Assembly: GCA_903845065.1 (NCBI GenBank)
Contig: CAIMWH010000238.1
Span: 1 to 39,897 of the forward strand
Reading direction: 5' to 3'
Source of the DNA: an uncultured Rhodospirillales bacterium
GTDB taxonomy: Bacteria; Pseudomonadota; Alphaproteobacteria; Acetobacterales; Acetobacteraceae
Length of the DNA stretch: 39,897 nucleotides
Shown: in pieces, positions 5,608 through 13,380 of the stretch
Layout: each line of letters starts with the position of its first letter
Position numbering within the stretch: the stretch's first letter is position 1
Made by a program: the position numbers and the translations under genes
Notes under the pieces: model-generated
The model's database searches: none
What the model was told of the DNA's origin: nothing
The model's input: the letters and a program-made list of their open reading frames with translations, nothing else

Positions 5608-6182
5608 GCTGGGGCGGGAGTGTCAGCGAGCAGCCCTGGACGGATGCGGCGCTGGCGACGTTGCGGGCGTTGTGGGCAGACCCGGCCAATAGCGCGAGTG
5701 CCATCGGCGAGAAGATGAACCGCTCGAAAAACGCCATCCTCGGCAAGGCGCACCGGCTCAATCTGCCGCCGCGCCAGTCCCCGATTGTCCGCACGTATGC
5801 GCAGAAGGCGCCGAAGCCGAGCATCGCGATGCGTGCAGCGGCGGCGGCCGAGGTTACGGCGGTGGTGGCCGCGCCGCCGGTGGCGAAGCCCGTGCCGGTA
5901 GTGATCGCCGCTCCGGTCAGCCTGCGGCCGCTGGTGATGCGTGAGGGCCGGGTGATCCACCTGCCGGCGATGAGCGTGCGCCAGTGCCAGTATATCGCGG
6001 GCGATGTGCGGGCCGGTGCGTGGTCGTTCTGCGGCGATGCCACCAACGGCGCCAGCAGCTACTGCGCCGAGCATGCCGCACGCTGCTTCACCAAGCCGCG
6101 CGGCCCGGTGGAGGGCTTTCCCGAGGGGTTCGAGCCCGCCGAGGGCACGCGGATGGGCGAGCGTTTCGGGCGGGGTGCGTGA
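5604..6182 (+). CDS. gcrA: GcrA-family cell-cycle regulator homologue
   Basis: A 192-residue protein with the GcrA architecture. The N-terminal helix-turn-helix (residues about 10-52) has WTDAALATLRALWAD and the KNAILGKAHRLNLP signature. A Pro/Ala-rich linker follows, and the C-terminal sigma70-binding region has Cys/His positions (VRQCQYIAG, FCGDAT, SYCAEH). GcrA is found in alphaproteobacteria and activates sigma70 promoters that carry m6A-methylated GANTC sites. A phage copy could redirect host cell-cycle genes or phage promoters according to methylation state. The same genome encodes an adenine methyltransferase at 32928-33767, although of the D12 type rather than CcrM. Confidence 0.85.
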   Translation: MSWGGSVSEQPWTDAALATLRALWADPANSASAIGEKMNRSKNAILGKAHRLNLPPRQSPIVRTYAQKAPKPSIAMRAAAAAEVTAVVAAPPVAKPVPVVIAAPVSLRPLVMREGRVIHLPAMSVRQCQYIAGDVRAGAWSFCGDATNGASSYCAEHAARCFTKPRGPVEGFPEGFEPAEGTRMGERFGRGA

Positions 6183-7078
6183 TGGAACTGCCCCCGCTCC
6201 GCATCATCATCGAACCCGGCGAGGGTTGGTTCCGGCTGGTGGACCGCATCGTCGCCGCGCTGCGCCAGGCGCCTGCCGCGGCACCGGTTGAGGCCGCGCC
6301 GGCTGGTATGGCGGACCCGGTTGCGCCGCTGCCCGCGTTCGAGGCGGCCCAAGCCGAGCGCGTTCCGCCGGACGTGCTGGCCGAGCCGGAACCCGTCATG
6401 CCCGAACCGGCTGAGGCTGAGCCCGCGCCGGTCAAGGTCAAGCGGGTGCTGTCGGAAGCGGAACTCGCGACCCGCCGTGAGGCGATCAAGAAAGCGCAGG
6501 CTGCGCGCTGGGCCAAGAATGCGCCGCCGGCCGAGCCGGTTCCCGAGCCCGCCCCCGCGCCGCTGAAACGCTGGACGCCGGAGCGGCGCGCCCTGTTCAC
6601 CGCCGAATGGGAAAAGGGCGTGCCGACCCGGGTGATCATGGACCAGCTCAACGCGATGCCGGGCGAACCCATCCACATGGGCCTTATGTCCACCCAGGCC
6701 GCGAACATGGGCCTGACCCGGCCGCCCGGTTTCGAGCCGGTGCGCATTTCCCCCAAGCCGATCGCGGCCCAGCCGGAGGAGCGCCCGGCCACGCGGGCCA
6801 TTCCCAAGGACGTCCGCACCCGCGATGGCAGCCTGTCCGTCGCCGCGCTCCAACAGCGCGACCGCGGCGCCGGTTTCGAGCCCATCACCTGGGCCGACGC
6901 CGAGGAATGGGCCCGCCGCCACGCCCCGCATCTGCTCACCGGCCGCGGTAGCACCCTGCCCGATGTGGTGGGCCTCAACGCCTACCGCCGCGACAACGGC
7001 CTGCCGCCGTGGCGGATCATCGTGGGCTTCGGCCCGCAAACCCCCATGCCGGCGACGGCGGCGGGTGCCAACCAGTGA
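6182..7078 (+). CDS. Hypothetical protein with Pro/Ala linker and possible HTH
   Basis: A 298-residue product starting at the ATG at 6182, overlapping the GcrA-type gene's stop by 1 nt. Residues about 30-130 are low-complexity Ala/Pro/Glu. The middle (LKRWTPERRALFTAEWEKGVPTRVIMDQLNAMPG, then STQAANMGL) resembles the trihelical DNA-binding region of GcrA-like proteins, which suggests a diverged relative. The C-terminal 90 residues contain ITWADAEEWARRHAPHLL and a Gly-rich end. Function is not known; DNA binding is inferred. Confidence 0.6.
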   Translation: MELPPLRIIIEPGEGWFRLVDRIVAALRQAPAAAPVEAAPAGMADPVAPLPAFEAAQAERVPPDVLAEPEPVMPEPAEAEPAPVKVKRVLSEAELATRREAIKKAQAARWAKNAPPAEPVPEPAPAPLKRWTPERRALFTAEWEKGVPTRVIMDQLNAMPGEPIHMGLMSTQAANMGLTRPPGFEPVRISPKPIAAQPEERPATRAIPKDVRTRDGSLSVAALQQRDRGAGFEPITWADAEEWARRHAPHLLTGRGSTLPDVVGLNAYRRDNGLPPWRIIVGFGPQTPMPATAAGANQ

Positions 7079-7281
7079 GCGAATGGGTCGGTCATATTCG
7101 CCGCGAGGGGGATGTCTGGGTCGGGCAACTCCAGCTCGGGGATATGGACTGGCCGCTGCTGTTGCGTGGCACGGTGGAGAAGATCGGCGATCGGACGCAG
7201 TTGCGCATCGTCGGCAAGATGGCGCCGCCGCCGAAATGGATGACGGTGCCGATCCTCGATCGGGAGGAACCGCGCCGATGA
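7075..7281 (+). CDS. Small beta-rich hypothetical protein
   Basis: A 68-residue product starting at the GTG at 7075 (GTGA overlap with the previous stop). It reads SEWVGHIRREGDVWVGQLQLG, then WPLLLRGTVEKIGDRTQLRIVGKM, a pattern of short beta strands. No family recognised. It overlaps the next gene by 4 nt and is co-translated in the early rightward operon. Confidence 0.65.
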   Translation: MSEWVGHIRREGDVWVGQLQLGDMDWPLLLRGTVEKIGDRTQLRIVGKMAPPPKWMTVPILDREEPRR

Positions 7282-7757
7282 TCCCGCCGCAGGTGATCCG
7301 GGGGCAAATACTGGCGTTGCGGTGTTTCGCACCCCTGGTTGTACGTGGCCGGATGACGCGCGATGACGCGATCGCGCAAGTGCTGCCGACCGCTCTGGAG
7401 ATCATCCGAAAGACGATGCCGGACTATTCCGAGCAAGGGATGCGTACGCAGCTCGCGTGGCATCTGACCGATTTCCAGGCCGCGCATGCCCGCGCCTATG
7501 ACCGCACCGAGAACGAAATTCGCTGGGCAATCCGCGCGATGATCCGCGGCCCCCAGGCCCCCACTGATGATGACCCGCAGGGAAGCCGTCGCCCGACCTC
7601 GGCCGAGCTGCTCGCCGCCGCAGCCGCGATAAACGGCCGCAACGGCGCGCCGTTGTCGGAGACGAAGCTGCGGTTTGGCCGCAACGAAGTGGCCGCGATC
7701 GTTGAGGAAGAAGTGCTCACGGCGCTGCGCCGCGCGAGCCGGAGGAAAGCAGCATGA
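7278..7757 (+). CDS. Hypothetical early protein
   Basis: A 159-residue product starting at the ATG at 7278, with GGGAGG 9 nt upstream and an overlap with the previous stop. It is largely helical (DAIAQVLPTALEIIRKTMP, RTQLAWHLTDFQAAHARAYDRTENEIRWAIRAMI), with an acidic-polar middle and a basic C-terminus (LTALRRASRRKAA). It directly precedes the primase/helicase-like gene with a 4-nt overlap, the place where a helicase loader or replication accessory protein is often found; that role is inference from position only. Confidence 0.6.
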   Translation: MIPPQVIRGQILALRCFAPLVVRGRMTRDDAIAQVLPTALEIIRKTMPDYSEQGMRTQLAWHLTDFQAAHARAYDRTENEIRWAIRAMIRGPQAPTDDDPQGSRRPTSAELLAAAAAINGRNGAPLSETKLRFGRNEVAAIVEEEVLTALRRASRRKAA

Positions 7758-9571
7758 GCGGCGCGCGTGTGTTTGACATTTGGGATAGTGGCGAACGGCC
7801 GAAGCGCGGCGATCTGCCGCCCCCGCCGCCATCCGGTCCGCCGGAACAGGCCGATCCCTGGCCGACATGCCCATTCACCCCACTCGGTGCCGGCGCCGGG
7901 CGCTACTGGTTCCTCGATGCGCAAGGTGCGCTCACCGACGTGCCGTCCAGCACGTTGGCGCAGTGGCCGAAGCTGCTGGAGCTGTGCGCCGGCGATCGCG
8001 CCTGGCTGGTGACGAATTTCCCGGCATTCGACAAGGAAGGGCTGCCGATCGACTGGTTCAACCTCCGCTCGGCCACCGGCGCCATCATGCGGCGCTGCGC
8101 GGAAATGCCGCCGTTTGACGCGGAAATGGCGCGCCGGCGCTACGGTCTGTGGAAGGTGGCGGACGGATATGCGCTGCACCTCGGCGACCGGATCGAATGG
8201 TGCGGCGGTGAGGAACGGGCCGGGTTCGTGCGCGAAAATGTGCTGTGGCTGCGCCTGTCGCCGCGCGGTGGCCATGCCGCCCCGGCCGATGTCAGCCTCG
8301 GCGCCGAGTTGGAGAAGCTGCTCGCCACCTGGTCATGGCGGGATAAGAAAGGCGCCGGCATCATGCTCGGCCTGATGGTGTCCGGCTGGATCGCCGGCGC
8401 ACTGCCGTGGCGGCCGCATGGCTTCGTGGTGGGCGAGGGCGGTTCGGGCAAGACGACGTTGCTGCGCGACGTGATCGGCGGGCTATGCCCCCTCACCCGG
8501 TATCTCAACGACTACACCGAGCCGGGCATCCGCCAGCTATTGAGCGAAAGTGCCACCTGCATCGTGCTCGATGAGGCCGAGGGCGACAGCGGCACCGAAA
8601 TGCGGCTGCGGCGCACCATCGAAATGCTGCGCCGCGCGTCATCCGGTTCGGGCGTGCAGTCGGTCAAAGGGTCCAGCGACCACACCGCCAAGCAGTTCAC
8701 CTTGACGGGCTCGGCGATCATGGGCGCCATCCTGCCGCCGCCGTTGGAGCCGCAGGACGCCAGCCGGTTCACCGTGCTGGAGCTTGACCGCCTGGTGCCG
8801 ACCCTATCCGAGTCGGATATCACCGCCTTCGTGGCGCGGAATGGGCCGGCGCTGTGGGGGCGGGCGATCGCGGAGATCTCGCGCATCCTGGCGCTGGTGA
8901 AAATCCTGCGCCAGCGCATCATTGATCGCGGGTTTCCTGCCCGCATCGCGGACCAGCTCGCCACCATCGCGGCGTGCCGCTGGGTGATGCTGCGGGACGC
9001 CGGCGACGATCCGCGCTCGGCCGATGTCGAGGATGGGCCGGATGAGGCGCTGGCCATCGTGGATCACCTGTTCACCACCGATGATGAACGGGTGGCCGAC
9101 AGTACCGGCAACCAGGCGCTCGGCCGGCTGCTGATGTCCGCGGTGGATATGGCCGGTGACAAGAAAACGCTGGGCCAGGTGCTCAACCGCCATCGCTGGG
9201 TCACGAAGTTCCTGATCACCAGTGCCGGCGACCGGGAGCAGGATGAGGAACGCAAGGTGCGGACGGCCGAGGGAGAGAAGCTCGATGCCCTGCTGCAAGG
9301 CCACGGCGTGCGCTGGGGGGGGTGCGAGGCGGCCCGGGCGGATGGCGCCCCCGCGCCCCCCCTGGGTTTGTTTGTCTGCGTCGCCGCCCATCCTCGGCTC
9401 GAACGGGCCTTCGCGGACACGGCATGGACCGGAAAGCGATGGGGCGCGGCATTGGCGCAGCTACCCGGCGCGCTCGGCGGCCGTGCGCTGCCACCGCAGC
9501 GAATCGGTGGGCACAAGCCGCGCGTGGTGTGGGTGCCGGCCGTGCTGTTCGAGGCGCCGGAGGATGACTGA
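7754..9571 (+). CDS. Primase/helicase-like replication ATPase (DUF927/SF3-like)
   Basis: A 605-residue protein. The N-terminal 180 residues form a domain without clear motifs. A P-loop ATPase follows, with Walker A GEGGSGKT at residues 227-234 and Walker B CIVLDEAEGD at about 269-278 (acidic pair D273-E274). Downstream motifs (SGVQSVKGSSDHT, FTLTGSAIMGAILPPPLEPQDASRF) fit the sensor and arginine-finger region of DUF927/superfamily 3 replicative helicases. It has no zinc-ribbon primase signature that I can see. It is the only obvious replication protein and is followed directly by an iteron array, so it probably binds or unwinds the origin. Confidence 0.75.
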   Translation: MSGARVFDIWDSGERPKRGDLPPPPPSGPPEQADPWPTCPFTPLGAGAGRYWFLDAQGALTDVPSSTLAQWPKLLELCAGDRAWLVTNFPAFDKEGLPIDWFNLRSATGAIMRRCAEMPPFDAEMARRRYGLWKVADGYALHLGDRIEWCGGEERAGFVRENVLWLRLSPRGGHAAPADVSLGAELEKLLATWSWRDKKGAGIMLGLMVSGWIAGALPWRPHGFVVGEGGSGKTTLLRDVIGGLCPLTRYLNDYTEPGIRQLLSESATCIVLDEAEGDSGTEMRLRRTIEMLRRASSGSGVQSVKGSSDHTAKQFTLTGSAIMGAILPPPLEPQDASRFTVLELDRLVPTLSESDITAFVARNGPALWGRAIAEISRILALVKILRQRIIDRGFPARIADQLATIAACRWVMLRDAGDDPRSADVEDGPDEALAIVDHLFTTDDERVADSTGNQALGRLLMSAVDMAGDKKTLGQVLNRHRWVTKFLITSAGDREQDEERKVRTAEGEKLDALLQGHGVRWGGCEAARADGAPAPPLGLFVCVAAHPRLERAFADTAWTGKRWGAALAQLPGALGGRALPPQRIGGHKPRVVWVPAVLFEAPEDD

Positions 9572-9578
9572 CGGGGCG

Positions 9579-9783
9579 GTGTCCCGGTGTCCCGCTATGT
9601 GTCCCGTCTAAGCCATTGACGGGAAACTGGTGGGACACATGGGACACCGGGACACCGGGGGTAGCAATATCTTCTGCACGTGATGCGTGTGTGTGGAGAA
9701 TTGCGGTGTCCCATGTGTCCCGGTGTCCCAAAGCATTTTTATCAATGGGTTAAGTGGGACACAGAGCGGGACACATGGGACAC
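9579..9783. repeat. Double mirrored iteron array, proposed replication origin
   Basis: Twelve copies of a 7-mer lie in 205 nt. Unit 1: GTGTCCC at 9579, 9587 and 9599, then GGGACAC at 9632, 9641 and 9649. Unit 2: GTGTCCC at 9706, 9715 and 9723, then GGGACAC at 9756, 9768 and 9777. In both units the third direct and first inverted copies start exactly 33 nt apart. A core, TAAGCCATTGA (9609-9619), recurs inverted as TCAATGGGTTA (9742-9752), each 3 nt from an iteron. Unit 2 is thus a diverged reverse complement of unit 1, with an AT-rich centre. Position just after the helicase gene suggests an origin. Confidence 0.75.
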
Positions 9784-10527
9784 ATCGAAATTGCCTCGCC
9801 GGTGAATGCAGATTCCTCTGGACACGGAGACGGCGGGTCGGCTTTTCTCCCGGTCACCACTCCAGCGCCCGCCGGGCACCAGGAGTGCGTAAGCCATGGC
9901 GTGGCATCCCCCCTATTCAGCAAGATCAACCGCCATGGTGGCGCTCGTGCCAACAGCGGCGGCGCGCGGCTCGGATCGGGGCCGAAGCCGAAAGCCAAGC
10001 CTGCGGCGGTTGAGCATCGGGCATCCTCGCCGCGGTGGTATTGCCTGCAAACCGAAGCGCGATATGAGCTGGCCGCGATCCATGCGTTGCTGGTCGAGGG
10101 TTTCGAGATCCACTTCCCCACCATCGTCGAGGATGACAGCCGCGTCGCCTCGCTGATGTATCCGGGCTACGGGTTCGTTCGGCTCGATCTCGATGCCGGC
10201 GGGTGGCAGGGGTTGCAGCGCGGCGATGTGTCGCGGGTGCGGCGGCTGCTGTCGGACCCGACCGGCATGCCGGTGCCAGTGCGGCGCGGTTTCGTGGAGC
10301 GGCTGATCGAAGAGGCCGGCGAGGCTGGGTTCATCGATGCGCGGGTTGGTGGTGCGTCGGACATTGAGCCGGGCACGACGGTGCGGGTGGTCGATGGTCC
10401 GTTCGCTGGGTTCGATGCGGTAGTGACTGGCACGGCGGGCAAGTGGATCAAGGTGACGACGCTGGTGTTCGGGCGTGAGGCGCCGATGACGCTGCCGCGC
10501 GGGGCGGTTGTGAAGATAAGCGCGTGA
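9775..10527 (+). CDS. NusG/RfaH-family transcription antiterminator
   Basis: The conserved part is a NusG N-terminal (NGN) domain, RWYCLQTEARYELAAIHALLVEGFEIHFP ... MYPGYGFVRLDL (split here for brevity), followed by a C-terminal KOW domain, IEPGTTVRVVDGPFAGFDAVV to LPRGAVVKI. Such proteins bind RNA polymerase and reduce pausing or termination. The N-terminus is uncertain: ATG at 9775 lies inside the iteron array, and GTG at 9802 or 9901 are alternatives; the segment NRHGGARANSGGARLGSG is a basic phage-type leader. It lies just upstream of the late morphogenesis genes, fitting a role as a late-operon antiterminator that lets polymerase pass internal hairpins such as 17152-17179. Confidence 0.8.
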   Translation: MGHIEIASPVNADSSGHGDGGSAFLPVTTPAPAGHQECVSHGVASPLFSKINRHGGARANSGGARLGSGPKPKAKPAAVEHRASSPRWYCLQTEARYELAAIHALLVEGFEIHFPTIVEDDSRVASLMYPGYGFVRLDLDAGGWQGLQRGDVSRVRRLLSDPTGMPVPVRRGFVERLIEEAGEAGFIDARVGGASDIEPGTTVRVVDGPFAGFDAVVTGTAGKWIKVTTLVFGREAPMTLPRGAVVKISA

Positions 10528-10530
10528 CGC

Positions 10531-10659
10531 ATGCCGCAACGCAATCCATGCGCCATACGCGGCCGCGCGTGTCGCATGGCTTCGCCGGAGCCATGCAAAA
10601 TCGAGGGTCCTCCCCGTGGAGGGGGAAATACAGGTCAACGACGCGCCTTTATTTTCTAG
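10531..10659 (+). CDS. Possible small Cys-rich peptide (42 aa)
   Basis: An ATG 3 nt after the antiterminator stop opens a 42-codon frame (MPQRNPCAIRGRACRMASPEPC... ending RRAFIF). It contains three Cys and many Arg. It has no clear ribosome-binding site and it spans a strong stem-loop at 10574-10596, so it may be only a chance frame in a regulatory gap. Confidence 0.25.
   Translation: MPQRNPCAIRGRACRMASPEPCKIEGPPRGGGNTGQRRAFIF
10574..10596. promoter_or_regulatory. 8-bp perfect stem-loop before terminase genes
   Basis: GCATGGCT (10574-10581) pairs perfectly with AGCCATGC (10589-10596) around the loop TCGCCGG. It is not followed by a U-tract, so it is not a typical intrinsic terminator. It lies between the antiterminator gene and the packaging genes, where an antiterminator recruitment site, processing site or late promoter could be expected. 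Function is not shown by the sequence. Confidence 0.4.
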
Positions 10660-10689
10660 TCGGGCAGTCAGGAAGTTAGGTTACCCGTC

Positions 10690-11199
10690 ATGACGGACGT
10701 GACGCCCCCAGATGACGCTGACGTTCCGCTCACGTTCACGGATTTCGCTGTTCGGATCGGGAAGTCCCGGCCCTACGTCTCGTCTCTCGTCGCGAAGGGC
10801 GTGATCCAGGCGCCGGCGCTGACCGAGCAACGACTGATTATCCCGTCGCTCGCCGAGGCGCAGATCGCCGCCTCCGCCACCCGCCCGAAGCTCTCCACCA
10901 CCGAACCCGCCACCTCCGGCACCCTCAACGCCGAACGCCTGCGCCTGGTGCGCGAGCAGGCCGACCGGCAGACGATGGAGAACAAGGTCCGCCGCGGCGA
11001 GCTGATCGCCCGCTCCTCCCTCTCCAGCATCCTGCCGCCCCTTTCCCGCCGCTTCACCGAGCGGGTCAGCCAGCTCGTCCGCGACACCATCACCGATGAC
11101 GTCGAACGCGCCGCGCTGATCGACCTGATCGCGACCGATACCGAGACGTTCATCGCCGAGGCACTCACCCATGGAGGCGCTGCTCCCCCTGCCGGATGA
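10690..11199 (+). CDS. Terminase small subunit (Nu1-like)
   Basis: A 169-residue protein with an N-terminal winged-helix-like DNA-binding segment (FTDFAVRIGKSRPYVSSLVAKGVI), a helical middle (NAERLRLVREQADRQTMENKVRRGELI) and a C-terminal helix that would contact the large subunit. This is the layout of lambda Nu1-type small terminases, which recognise the packaging site and recruit the motor. It overlaps the large-subunit gene by 29 nt. The packaging site would be expected nearby; the 160-nt gap upstream (10528-10689) is a candidate. Confidence 0.75.
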   Translation: MTDVTPPDDADVPLTFTDFAVRIGKSRPYVSSLVAKGVIQAPALTEQRLIIPSLAEAQIAASATRPKLSTTEPATSGTLNAERLRLVREQADRQTMENKVRRGELIARSSLSSILPPLSRRFTERVSQLVRDTITDDVERAALIDLIATDTETFIAEALTHGGAAPPAG

Positions 11200-13162
11200 C
11201 GACGACGCGCGGTTCATCACCGCGCTATTCTGCCAAGGCATCCGCCCCGACCCGCGCCGCACCGTCGCCGAATGGGCCGACGCCCGCCGCGTGGTCACGG
11301 AGGGTGCCTATGAGGGCCCCTGGCGCACCAGCCGCACGCCCTACCTGCGCGAGCCGATGGAGAAGGCCACCCTCTCCCATCCCGCCCGCCGCGTGACGAT
11401 CAAGGGCTCGGCCCAGGTGGGTAAAACTCAGGTTGGCATCAACCTCCTCGGGCAGATCCTGGAAGAGACGCCCACCAAGGCGATGGCGGTGCTGCCCAGC
11501 CTGAATTCGGCGCGGATGTATAACCGCGACAAGCTCGACCCGATGCTCCAGGCCTCGCCAGGCCTCAAGGAAGCCGTCGCCGACATCACCTCCCGCGACG
11601 GCGCCGGCAGCACCACCACCGTGAAGCGCGGTGCCCGCGGTGCCCAGGTCGAAATCGTCACCGCCTCCAGCTCGAAGGACCTCCAGTCCCGCACTGTGCG
11701 GGTGCTGATCCTGGAGGAGGAATCGGAATACCCGGCCGACGTCGACAACCGCGGCGATCCTGTCGATCTCGCCTTCGCCCGCACTATCGCCTGGCGCAAG
11801 GCGGGCGAGAAGGTGCTCGATATCAGCACCCCCGGCATCAAGGGCGCCTGCCGCGTCACGAAGTTCTACGAGGCTGGCTCACAGGCCTCCTACCACGTGC
11901 CCTGCCCGCACTGCGATCACCGCCAGGCGCTGATCTTCACCCGCCTGCACTGGCCCGAAGGCAACCCCGACGCGGCGCAATATGCCTGCGAAGCGTGCGG
12001 GACGATGATCGACGAAGCCCAAAAGCTCCGCATGACCGCTGCCGGCGCGTGGGTGCACGCCCGGCCGCATTTCGCCGAGCGCCATCCGAGCTATCACGTC
12101 AACGCCCTCTATTCCCCGTTCACCCCCTGGGCCGAGATCGCCCGCGAGGCCGACGCCTCGATCGCCAACCCGACGCGGATGAAGGCCTTCAGCCAGCAAT
12201 GGCTCGGCGAGGCCTGGGATGAAGCTTTCGACCTGCCGAAGGCCGACATCCTCCTCCTGCGCCGCGACAAATGGCAGCCCGGCCGCATCCCGCCTGGCGT
12301 CCTGTTCCTCATGGCCGCCACCGACGTGCAGGCCGATCGCCTGGTGTGGGCGGTGTGGGGGTTTGACCGCCATTTCGGCCAATGGCTGATCGACACCGGC
12401 GTGCTCGAAGGGGACCCGACGCTGCCCGACGTGTGGCGGGCGCACGACGAACTCCTCCAGCGCCGCTGGAAAGATGCCTGGGGCAAGCCGTGTGCCCCCG
12501 AATCCTGGGGCATCGACTCTGGTTACCTGTCCAGCCACGTCTACGCCTACGCCCGCCGCCATGCCGGAGATCCCGCGCCGAAGGTTCGGGCGCTCGACGG
12601 GCGGGCGCAGTGGAAACTCCCCCCGCTCGGCACGCCGAAGTTCATCGACGTCGACTTCAATGGCCGCAAGCTGGGCAAGGTTGCCCTCTGGCCGGTCGGC
12701 ACATGGGACATGAAGTCCGAGCTGGCCGGCGCGCTGCGCCTGACGGAAATGGGCGCCGGGCCGGACGGATGGCCGCGCGGCGCTATCCGCTACAACGAAC
12801 AGGTCGATCGCGCCTGGCTCGATGAAATGCTGGCCGAATACTGCGCGCAGAACCCCCGCACCGGCGAGCGGTTCTGGAAAAAAACGGCACCCCGAAACGA
12901 GGCGTGGGATCTCGCGGTCTACTGTCGCGCCCAGGCCCGTCACGAGACGCTGCAATTCGACGATGCCCGCTGGGCCGCCCTCGCCGCCGAACGGCAGGGA
13001 CCGGCCGAGGATATCCAGTCCGACCTCGCCGGGCTGTGGGCGCCGGACCTCAAGGCCCTTGCCGTCGTCACGCCTCCGCCGGCGCCCCCGCCCAAGCCGA
13101 AGAAACCGACGTACCTGCCGCCCGCCAATAACTGGCTGGGCGCGCCGCAAAGGTGGATTTGA
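11171..13162 (+). CDS. Terminase large subunit, GpA family
   Basis: A 663-residue packaging motor of the lambda GpA type. The N-terminal ATPase has RTVAEWADARRVVTEG, the Walker A sequence GSAQVGKT at residues 79-86 and an acidic Walker B region VLILEEESEY (residues 178-187). A zinc-binding-like pair follows (CPHCDHR, CEACG). The C-terminal nuclease region includes LVWAVWGFDRHFGQ and WGIDSGYLSS, consistent with the RNase H-like fold of this family. Length is normal. It pumps DNA into the prohead and cuts it, in lambda at cos sites. It overlaps the small subunit and joins the gpW gene by a 1-nt overlap. Confidence 0.95.
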   Translation: MEALLPLPDDDDARFITALFCQGIRPDPRRTVAEWADARRVVTEGAYEGPWRTSRTPYLREPMEKATLSHPARRVTIKGSAQVGKTQVGINLLGQILEETPTKAMAVLPSLNSARMYNRDKLDPMLQASPGLKEAVADITSRDGAGSTTTVKRGARGAQVEIVTASSSKDLQSRTVRVLILEEESEYPADVDNRGDPVDLAFARTIAWRKAGEKVLDISTPGIKGACRVTKFYEAGSQASYHVPCPHCDHRQALIFTRLHWPEGNPDAAQYACEACGTMIDEAQKLRMTAAGAWVHARPHFAERHPSYHVNALYSPFTPWAEIAREADASIANPTRMKAFSQQWLGEAWDEAFDLPKADILLLRRDKWQPGRIPPGVLFLMAATDVQADRLVWAVWGFDRHFGQWLIDTGVLEGDPTLPDVWRAHDELLQRRWKDAWGKPCAPESWGIDSGYLSSHVYAYARRHAGDPAPKVRALDGRAQWKLPPLGTPKFIDVDFNGRKLGKVALWPVGTWDMKSELAGALRLTEMGAGPDGWPRGAIRYNEQVDRAWLDEMLAEYCAQNPRTGERFWKKTAPRNEAWDLAVYCRAQARHETLQFDDARWAALAAERQGPAEDIQSDLAGLWAPDLKALAVVTPPPAPPPKPKKPTYLPPANNWLGAPQRWI

Positions 13163-13380
13163 TGACCGATATCGCCACCCTCAACGCCTACAGCGCCTCG
13201 CTGCGCGCCGCCCTGGCATCGGGCGCGCTGCGGGTGCGTTCGCCGGACGGCCGCGAAGTCCAGTACCAGACCTCCGACCAGCTCCTGCGCGCGATCGCGG
13301 CAGTGGATGGCGAGATCGCCGCCGCCTCGCAAACCCCGCCGCCCCGGATGCGCCGCGTCGTGACGGTGCGCGATTTCTGA
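13162..13380 (+). CDS. gpW-like head-tail joining protein
   Basis: A 72-residue protein from the ATG that overlaps the terminase stop by 1 nt. The sequence (TLNAYSASLRAALASGALRVRSPDGREVQY, SDQLLRAIAAVDGEI) matches the helix-beta hairpin-helix layout and size of lambda gpW, which plugs the head after packaging so that the tail connector can bind. The position between terminase and portal is the same as in lambda. Confidence 0.85.
   Translation: MTDIATLNAYSASLRAALASGALRVRSPDGREVQYQTSDQLLRAIAAVDGEIAAASQTPPPRMRRVVTVRDF

Noticed and set aside
9216-9731. Minus-strand frame over the iteron region rich in Pro/His/Ser
   Set aside because: It arises from translation of the GTGTCCC repeats and the helicase gene's antisense; no support as a gene.
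9579-9783. CRISPR array
   Set aside because: The repeats are only 7 nt, occur in both orientations and have no regular spacers; no cas genes are present.
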